A stretch of DNA of 17,562 bases from Gammaproteobacteria bacterium (GTDB taxonomy: Bacteria > Pseudomonadota > Gammaproteobacteria > GCF-002020875): positions 1-17,562 of the forward strand of contig JABHIC010000020.1 of the NCBI GenBank assembly GCA_018671205.1, in the 5' to 3' direction. Below the pieces are notes generated by a model. That model was not told the origin of the DNA. It saw only the letters and a program-made list of their open reading frames with translations, and did not search any database. Made by a program: the position numbers and the translations under genes. Numbering within the stretch: the first letter of the stretch is position 1; each line of letters opens with the position of its first letter. Positions 8,236 to 16,000 of the stretch are shown in pieces.

Positions 8236-9990
8236 CTACTCAAGATAGAGCCATAATGCTGTAGCCCCCCCAATACCACTAAGATCTCCTACCTCCCGCT
8301 CGTAATGCCACCCCTGCCACCCCTCACCTACGGTAAAGAGAAAATTTCTAAGTGAGTAGCCTGAATCAACCGCAACCTGTTCACGAAACTGTTCTAAATC
8401 CCCTTCTCCCGTCAACTCATCAGCGGACAAAGACACCAAATTCCACCCTTGATTCAACTCTTCATAGAGTTCCCCTTTCTGTTCCCCCAACAGTCGAAGC
8501 TCCCTCTCTTCAGCGCTATAAACCCAACCAGGCTCCAGGCTATTGATCACCGTTTCACTCTCAGCCAAATTTTCAATTGACCACTCATTCAACGTGCTCC
8601 AGTTTGCACTTCTGCTTTCTGGAATTTGGGCAAAAAGATCCAGGCTTGTTCGAGGGTCATTGGTGGTAAAGCCGGTCAGGTTCCAACCGCTATTCAAGTA
8701 AAGAGTTCTAAATGGTGTAGTAACCCGCTCTTGACTACGGTCTGCGAATAGCACCATTTTCTGTGCAGGACGACAAAGCATTCGCTGATTGATCGACCCA
8801 CTCCAGTTCGAACACCCCTGTTCGGCAGATGGTGTCCAACTAAACTGGTGTTCATTAAGAGTTATCGTCGTATCCTCTGAAAAAGAGACCGGCTGAATAC
8901 CCAGTTTATTCAACGTGATATTTACTTCAGGGTTCAACTCTCTGGTTAATGACTCAATCGCAGAGGTATCAAATTGAGCCCCATGGATAAAGTGCTCTTC
9001 TGGCTCCCAAATAGCCCCAATAAAACCAGAGTAGATCTCCGTAAAAGTCTCTCCGTAGCTTAGAACAACAGATTTAACAATCGACTGCCAGCCATTCTCT
9101 TCCCCAAATCGAAGTAAAATTTTATTCAGTGTTCCAGCCCCAAACCTCTCCTCTAAATAGAGAGGGAAGACTGCCGCCCCATATTCATGCACACCATCAA
9201 AGGTATCCAGTGACTGGTTCATTCCTTGATACCATCGATTAACATAGTAGACATAATCATCTACATCAGGATAGACAATACTCTCCATTGCCGTTGCCAT
9301 CGCTTCTAGAATCCATAAATCAGCATCCAGATAGGCGTTTGAAAAATAGGTATCCTCAAAATGTTTATAGGAAAACTGAATCGTATGGTGAATCTCATGC
9401 GCGAGCGTTACCTGTAACAGTTGATCAGTCAAGCCCGCATTCATTACCAGATAGGCTACCCCTTCATCCAGAGGGTGTTCTGAGGCAAATCCAGCAAAGG
9501 TATCAATATAGCTGTCATACCACAGCACCTTTTCACCAGAAACATAGTCGAAGCCACGACAATCTTCGTTACGGCTTTTTTTCCCCAGAAATATATCGGT
9601 GTAGTACTGCTCATTCCCTTCTGGAGGGTTCATAGAGAGTTCTACTACCTGTTTCTGATAGGCCACCTCAGCAATATCCAACATCTTTTGTGCATAATTT
9701 TTAACACTCTCGTTAGGACCACAACTGGCTGCGTAGACTACCCTAAAGTGATCACTATAGAGATAGTAGTTATATTGATCGGACTCGACTGATGTATTGC
9801 TACGAAGAAACGGCATCGCTGCGCAGGTCTCATCGCTACAACTTACACGAGCCATAAACGTACGAAAGGCCGTTGGCGGCTGGTGCTCCAGTAAATCGCC
9901 ATTACGGTGTATAAAGGTCGCATCTCTAATCGCAAAGCCCTCTACCGAGAAAAACAGCAAGAGCAGGCCAACAATAAAATTCAATTTCAT
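8236..9990 (-). CDS. Secreted zinc metalloprotease, MXAN_6640-like, with C-terminal GWNL modules (584 aa)
   Basis: A secreted peptidase is predicted. Translation from the ATG at 9990-9988 begins a 20-residue Sec signal peptide (MKLNFIVGLLLLFFSVEGFA). The frame extends 12 codons further, to 10026, but those codons run through a terminator hairpin, so I reject that start. The zinc site is visible: HEIHH at residues 198-202 inside TLAHEIHHTIQFSYK, with a likely third ligand E229 in WILEAMATAMESIVYPD. EYGAAVFPLYLEERFG follows at 269-284. HExxH-xIQF-Y, then W-x-x-E-x-x-A-x-x-M-E-x-x-V-Y-P-D, then YG-x(5)-YL-x-ERFG, is the pattern I associate with the MXAN_6640 family of putative metalloproteases. 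Six mature cysteines (51, 56, 90, 144, 393, 406) could give three disulfides. The C-terminus has two GWNL modules (GWNL at 435 and 515), the second ending at the stop. The gene lies between two giant paralogues that carry the same module. The substrate is unknown; the neighbours are candidates. Confidence 0.92.
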   Translation of the reverse strand: MKLNFIVGLLLLFFSVEGFAIRDATFIHRNGDLLEHQPPTAFRTFMARVSCSDETCAAMPFLRSNTSVESDQYNYYLYSDHFRVVYAASCGPNESVKNYAQKMLDIAEVAYQKQVVELSMNPPEGNEQYYTDIFLGKKSRNEDCRGFDYVSGEKVLWYDSYIDTFAGFASEHPLDEGVAYLVMNAGLTDQLLQVTLAHEIHHTIQFSYKHFEDTYFSNAYLDADLWILEAMATAMESIVYPDVDDYVYYVNRWYQGMNQSLDTFDGVHEYGAAVFPLYLEERFGAGTLNKILLRFGEENGWQSIVKSVVLSYGETFTEIYSGFIGAIWEPEEHFIHGAQFDTSAIESLTRELNPEVNITLNKLGIQPVSFSEDTTITLNEHQFSWTPSAEQGCSNWSGSINQRMLCRPAQKMVLFADRSQERVTTPFRTLYLNSGWNLTGFTTNDPRTSLDLFAQIPESRSANWSTLNEWSIENLAESETVINSLEPGWVYSAEERELRLLGEQKGELYEELNQGWNLVSLSADELTGEGDLEQFREQVAVDSGYSLRNFLFTVGEGWQGWHYEREVGDLSGIGGATALWLYLE

Positions 9991-9996
9991 ATTTCT

Positions 9997-10002
9997 ATTA
10001 TA
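9997..10002 (-). promoter_or_regulatory. Perfect -10 box TATAAT just before the protease start (possible leaderless promoter)
   Basis: On the minus strand TATAAT is followed by AGAAAT and the protease ATG at 9990. A start point about 7 nt downstream of the -10 would fall on or next to the A of ATG, giving a leaderless mRNA, and there is no Shine-Dalgarno to contradict this. The -35 position is poor (TGAAGT at 17 nt spacing, GTGAAG at 18), so the hexamer may be a chance match in AT-rich DNA. Confidence 0.35.
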
Positions 10003-10005
10003 GAT

Positions 10006-10038
10006 AAAAAAGGCTGAATACTTCACAGTATTCAGCCT
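10006..10038 (-). terminator. Intrinsic terminator after the 2391-aa gene
   Basis: On the minus strand AGGCTGAATACT, loop GTGA and AGTATTCAGCCT form a perfect 12-bp stem with a 4-nt loop, running straight into six Ts and ATCTA. On the plus strand no T-run follows, so it acts in the minus direction only. It lies 60 nt beyond the stop of the 2391-residue gene and only 15 nt ahead of the protease ATG. Confidence 0.92.
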
Positions 10039-10059
10039 CAGTTAACAAGATAGCTTGAG

Positions 10060-10086
10060 GAGGGAAGCGAAACAACCGCTTCCCTC
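10060..10086 (-). terminator. GC-rich hairpin directly after the 2391-aa stop, without T-run
   Basis: GAGGGAAGCG and CGCTTCCCTC form a perfect 10-bp stem around a 7-nt loop, 11 nt after the stop codon at 10098. No T-run follows, so alone it is not a canonical intrinsic terminator. Together with the hairpin at 10011-10038 it makes a two-hairpin 3' end, and may protect the mRNA from 3' exonucleases or help termination. Confidence 0.7.
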
Positions 10087-10097
10087 TCCGTTACGAT

Positions 10098-13000
10098 CTA
10101 ACGCTTGGGTTTAGCCAGTGTGCGGGTACGGTACATACCATGCTCATCCGGACCAAACTCATTAGAGCCACCAACAATATCGGTTACTGCGGCCCCAAAG
10201 CTGCTACCCACCGGTACGGTCTCTACCTCAACCACACGGTTGTTCTCAACATGAACAACAAAGACAGGTTGTTTACCAGAATCTGCAGCTTCACTCGAGT
10301 CATAGGGGCCATAGGTCACATCCCCAATACCTGGAGCAGTCAAGGTTACCGTCACCCGATCTGCATCATCGTAACTATAGTCATTAGCGACCACCAGATA
10401 GGTTCCATCAGCAACCACTCCTCGCCCATCTACAGTAGCGGTAGCCCATGTATGGTGCTCTGGCTGGAAGCCAGAACCTTCCCAACCCTCTCCAATCCAG
10501 TCAATATCCTGAATCCGATCAGATCTATAGGAGGTATTTGAGTAGTAGACATGACCATAATTCTGAGACCCCGTCTCCATTCCCGCCTCTGCAGGTGTAG
10601 TATCATCCATACCCCAGTCTGGGAAGTAGAAGCTGTGGAGGTCCATATCATACCCACTCGCCCAGTCCAGCGTCACTGTCATCGCACCTACAGGGGTTGA
10701 TGCAGGCTCAACAAAGATGGTCCCGGCGTTTTCTCGCAGTTCACCATCCGATGCCGTAGCCAACACATCGATCACATTGTGTCCCTCAACAACATTGACC
10801 ACTGCAGAGAATGGAATCAGATACTCAGCGGTACCCGCTGCAACCCCATCTGCACCTGCATCACTGCTATCTGCTGCCAATGCAGCCGGAAGTTGAGTCG
10901 GCATCTGAACACTCACCACCTGGTCGCCCGTTACCACCTGCATCAACCCTGAGAATGGAGGGTTACCCGTTGTTGTGAACTCATGTGTTGGAATTACCAG
11001 TCTCAGGTTACCACTCACCTGTGCGAGATTGGTGTGGACTGCCTCCCCATCGATCACCAGAGGTTCACTCTGAAGGTATGGCTCATTATCAGTCTCCACC
11101 AGTGTCAACCGCCCAGTGTCATCCATATAGACTAGAGCATCTTCAGCTTCACCAGGGAGGGCATTTGCATCTACCTGTCTGACACCTGCTACGGTCAACT
11201 GGTCACCCGTTCGTTCCTGTGCCTGTAAGCGTGTTGCCGTTAACCCTTCCAGCTCAAACCATGAAATATCCAAGGTTGCCGCTTCCAGTGATGCAGAGAC
11301 AACTTGCTCATTGACTCCTCCAACATTAGCTCCGCTCTCTCCATCTGTTGCTGCGTTGTTCTCATTTAGAACAAACATTCCGCGCTGAGGAATATAGCCA
11401 GGCACCTCAATCAGATAGGTATAGAGTCCAGCTTCCATGGTGTGGAAGTTCTGCGTTACTGAAACATCTGTTGAAGAGGCTGCCTCTACAAAGCGTCGAG
11501 CCGCAACAGGCTCGCCATCAATATTATAGAGGGTAATGCCTCCCTCCAGCTGATCAGTTGCAACAGGATTGAGTCCAGGCATGGTCACATTCATCGTCAC
11601 ATCGAGTTCAATCACCGCATCATTCTCAACATAGATCGGTGGTGCAATATTATGCTCACCATTGAGATTGGTTGCCGAAACTACAATTTCATTATGACGA
11701 CGGGTAAGGCGGACCGATTCAGTGTTGACGTGCCACATCAAGTTCTCCGTCTCATCGACAACCTCTCCCGCGTTGAGCTGTCTTGTGGCGGTCCTTACAG
11801 CATTAACATTCGTCTCTGTGTTTCGATCTCCACTGACAGCTACGTCGAAGGTCTCCCCGTTGATGGTCACCTGAATAGGTCGAGGCTCGGTTGTTCCGAT
11901 ACCCTGCCCATCATAGTTACCCACACGCGCATCCAGATAGAACATTCCATCTTTCACCAGAGAGTCATCTACTGCAACCACCGGTTGCCCCTCTGCTGCA
12001 CTGAAGATACTCGTCAACTGCAGAGGCTCCGCAATCTTGTACTGAATTCCCTCAGGAACAACCGCACTCACAGAACCACTATCCAGTGCAAAACGCCCTG
12101 ACTCACTCTGGATAATAGCATGAATATCAATACTCTCACCCGCAGGCAGGCCAAAGAGACTGAAGTCACCATCATCCTCAGTCACTACTGAGCGTTGATT
12201 CTCACCTTGAGTTACCGTCAACAAGGCACCCGCTGCAGGGACCTGCGCCGAGGCAGCGACTTCGGTTGCATTGTCCTTAAAGCCATCATTATTCTGATCA
12301 TCGTTATCATGATCGTAGGTGACCGTGCCCGAGACAGAGCCAAAGCTTGGGAAGAAGTTGACCATCTGGGTTGGGGTCGAGGCTCTACCCACCTCATTAA
12401 CCGCACTCAGAATGATACCATTCAGCCCCTCACGCAGCTGTACTGTCGTCGAGAAGCGAGACTCTCCATCCATCTGTAGAGGCAGTATGCGATCATTGAC
12501 CCGGATAGAGAGCAGATCTCTTACACGATCTCCTCCACTCATACCGTAGGGAACCAACGCAGTCTCTGAGTCAGCTGCGTCTGTAAGCGCCTTATACTCC
12601 TTAACCTCACCTTCAACCACAACAAAACCACCAGCCATCATATCGGAGATGGTTACATCAATAACCGGGACCGAATCAGAGATCCAAGTAACGCCAGGTA
12701 AGGTAAGCGTAACCGATTGAGCCACTTCTACATCCGTATCACTGTCAGCCGTAAATTGAGTGATCTGAGCCTGTGCACTGCTCATTCCATGTTCGCTATC
12801 CCCTGCTCCTGGTTCTGCTCGGAGGGTATAGCCACCTACAGGAACATCCGCGAAGTTTGCAGCACCGCTTTCGTTCGCAACCTCAAAACGACCGCTCTCT
12901 CCCAGATAGACCGTTGCATTCGCAGCAGTAGTCACAACCACATTTCGGGTTGGAATTTTGTCTAGGTCGATGTGTTTATTGGAGACATCTTCCAGTATTG

Positions 13001-16000
13001 CTGTGGTTGCATTATCACGGCTAAACTTTGGCGTTGGTGCAAGCTCTGCTCTGTAATAGAGATCCTTGTACGCGCTCACACGCAGATAAGATGAGTTTAG
13101 GTCAAGATTAGTAAAGGCACCCAACTCAGCGGGTATGCTATTAAAGGTAAAGTACCCCATTGGTCCGGTTGCGGTATTGCGCTCAACCAGCCCCTCTAGC
13201 GGAACAGCCGTGGCATCTGTGATTTTCAATACAGACTGACGGTTCTGGCTAAATGGAGCCTTAAGGTTCATATCTGACTGCAGAACAAACGGAACATTAC
13301 GGTCTGTTGAATCATCATCCCCGTTCTTATCAGACGGTGTATCTAGAGATGCCTCGTCTCCATAGACAACTCCCTTGATGCGGATATTGAACCCATTATT
13401 TTCTGCAGCACCATCACTTGCATAGGTATCAATATAGCGTGCACCATTTTGATCGCTTGAGTCAATGGGTTGCAGAAAGGCCTTGAAGAGTTCAGGATCA
13501 GACAGAGAGGCAACCACATGAGTCCATGGAAGCATCGGCATATTCCAACTCTCGTCGTAGAGCGGTTTTGTTTCATCATAAACAGGAATAGGGTCGCCAT
13601 TATCATCCAGCACGGGACTCCCCGCATCATCCTGTTGATAGACCAAGGCACCCGTGGTTGCATCTGTTGCCTGGTGATAACGCAGGCTGTCATCTTCATT
13701 GGTCAACTGTCCCAGTACAGGCTCTGGACTTAACGCCAGTGTACGGTGGCGTCTGGCTGTAGCTAATTCAAAGCCCTCTGCAGCAGCAACCCACTGGTAA
13801 CTGGTCACATTGCCATTACCATCAACAACGGGTTCCAGCCATTTTAGACTCTCACCATCCGAACTACTCCACTGTACATCGACCTCCCAGTAGACACGAG
13901 GGGCCAAATTTTGCGCATCTGCTGTTTTATTCAGCACATAGAAATAGCCATGTTCACGACTACCGCGCATCTCATAATCAGCGTAGTCTCCAGATTGACT
14001 AATCTCGGCCTCTTCCTGACCATCTGCAATGGGATAGGGGAGTACACGCCAATTCAATGGTCTATAGCTGACATCATTTTCCTCTGTAGCAGCTAGAAGC
14101 TCAGGATTAATATCGACACTAATGGTCATGCCTGCACCCGAGACCTCTTGATAGTCACCGAAACCCTCTTCACCAGGTTGATGACTTTGATCAATCTCAT
14201 AGTCCACCGTTACCCGCACATCATAGGTACCCACCAATGAGTAGTCATCGTCGGCACTCTGCCCCTCTTCGACATTGGCAATTTTACGCACCACATCATC
14301 AAAGGAGAGACGGTGGCCATCATCACGCCCCATACTGCTCTTGAGTGACTGCCAAGTTTCTGGAGCATCTGCATTCACCAGAATACGGTGGAGTCCCCTC
14401 TCTGCTGTTCTTGCCAGTGCGCCACTTCTGGATGCCTGATTCTCATCATAGTGGACCCGGATCTCCCAAGTATATCTGGCTTGTGGATCTTGGAAGGCGA
14501 TAAATTCACCCGCCTCCATATCGGCACGCAGTTGGCTCAGCGCCGCAGGGGAGATGAGCGATATAGCTGCTTCCGCAACCGGAGTACCATCTGCAGAATC
14601 CGTTACATTACCGGTCACCTTAGCGGTGAGTGCCACCTCCTGAATACGAACGGTTGCCGCATACTGGTTGCGAACCATCGATTCAGTAGCCCCTTCTGCA
14701 GTCTCCGTCACCTCAGTAGAGTTGGCTATGATCTCTCCCACCTCCAAGGTGACCGAGTTGCGGTAGTGATCATTACGCAGTGCACTGATCTCGATAGTTG
14801 GAGAGGTGATAGGCATCGCTACATCGCGGAAGGATGCCACACCATTTCCATCCGTCATCGCGTTAGATCCGCCATTGAGGGTAACGAGCGAGAATGGTAG
14901 TGGCACACCCGTACTAGATTCGAGTACCGTTGTCACAATATCACGAACCACGGGTAACACCTGAATGGAGACAAACGCATAGTCGTAGAGACCGCCACCA
15001 TCGGTTGCAGTTGTTCCACCACTAGCGTCAATACTATCTATTTTGTCCATCAACAGGCCGTTATCATCCCCTGATGTGGTCATCACCAGCTGATCCAGTG
15101 GCATTTTATGTTTGACTGTACGATTTTCGACCGCAGAATATCCCCAAGTCACCTCATCCAGATCCAATGCAGCAGAGGTTGACGCCTCCATAGAGGTAAC
15201 CGTTGGTGTTGCATTACCATCACTGTCAGCAGGATTGATATATTTCACCTCACCCGGCATCATTCTCCAACCTGCGGGAGTGCGCATAAAAGCACGATTC
15301 AACACACGATAGCTGTCGGTTGTAGATGCACTAGCAAACTCAGCGGCTAAGGCTAGATGCTCCTCCATGGTGCCGTCTAGCGTTGAGGAGATATAGGGAC
15401 GAATATCAGCCCAGGCTCCCATGTCAGCATGTGATGCAGCACGGCGTTCATCGCTATAGTCTTCGCCTGTATTGCGATCATAGACCCGCAGAGAAGCACC
15501 ACCAACCACCTTGAAGGAGTAGGCGGCAAAATTTCTACCCCAAGCCGCTGAGATATCACTCTGACCGGTAATAGTTGTACCCGTTGAGTCTTCCATTGTC
15601 ACATTGGGGTGATCCAAAAAGGCTCGCTGAACCGCAGCCTCCAGGCTGGGATCATTAGCCAAGGTAATGGCAGTACCCTCTGCATCCTCTAGTTGACTGT
15701 GGAGATCTACAATGGCATCCGGGGTGGCATAAGGGGTCACCTGAATACCAATAGAGCTGTTTGGGTTGCCTCTACCTACACCAAGCATAAGCGCAGCGCC
15801 TGCGTTATTTCTTGCAGCACTTGGGGCAGCCGCCGCTGGCGATGCATGTAGCTGTCTGCCTAAACCGGGATCATCTGCTGTTTCATCGGTAGGTAACTCT
15901 GCATTACTGGAGAGAGAGTCATTATTGTGAGTAACCTCCTGCATCACACCATAAATGGAACCACTGTCTCCAACATTTTTATAGACTGTGATGTAGCCCT

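Noticed and set aside
9991..10026. Upstream ATG at 10026 adding 12 residues to the protease
   Set aside because: These codons run through the terminator hairpin and T-run of the preceding gene and would bury the signal peptide behind MKYSAFFIYNRN. The ATG at 9990 gives a clean signal peptide.
14388..14900. Plus-strand open frame of about 170 codons opposite the 2391-aa gene
   Set aside because: It lies wholly antisense to a conserved part of the giant core, encodes a composition without a signal peptide or recognisable motif, and is cysteine- and arginine-rich, as expected of an antisense frame. Similar plus-strand frames at 7591-8007, 10140-10541 and 11652-12101 are dismissed for the same reason.
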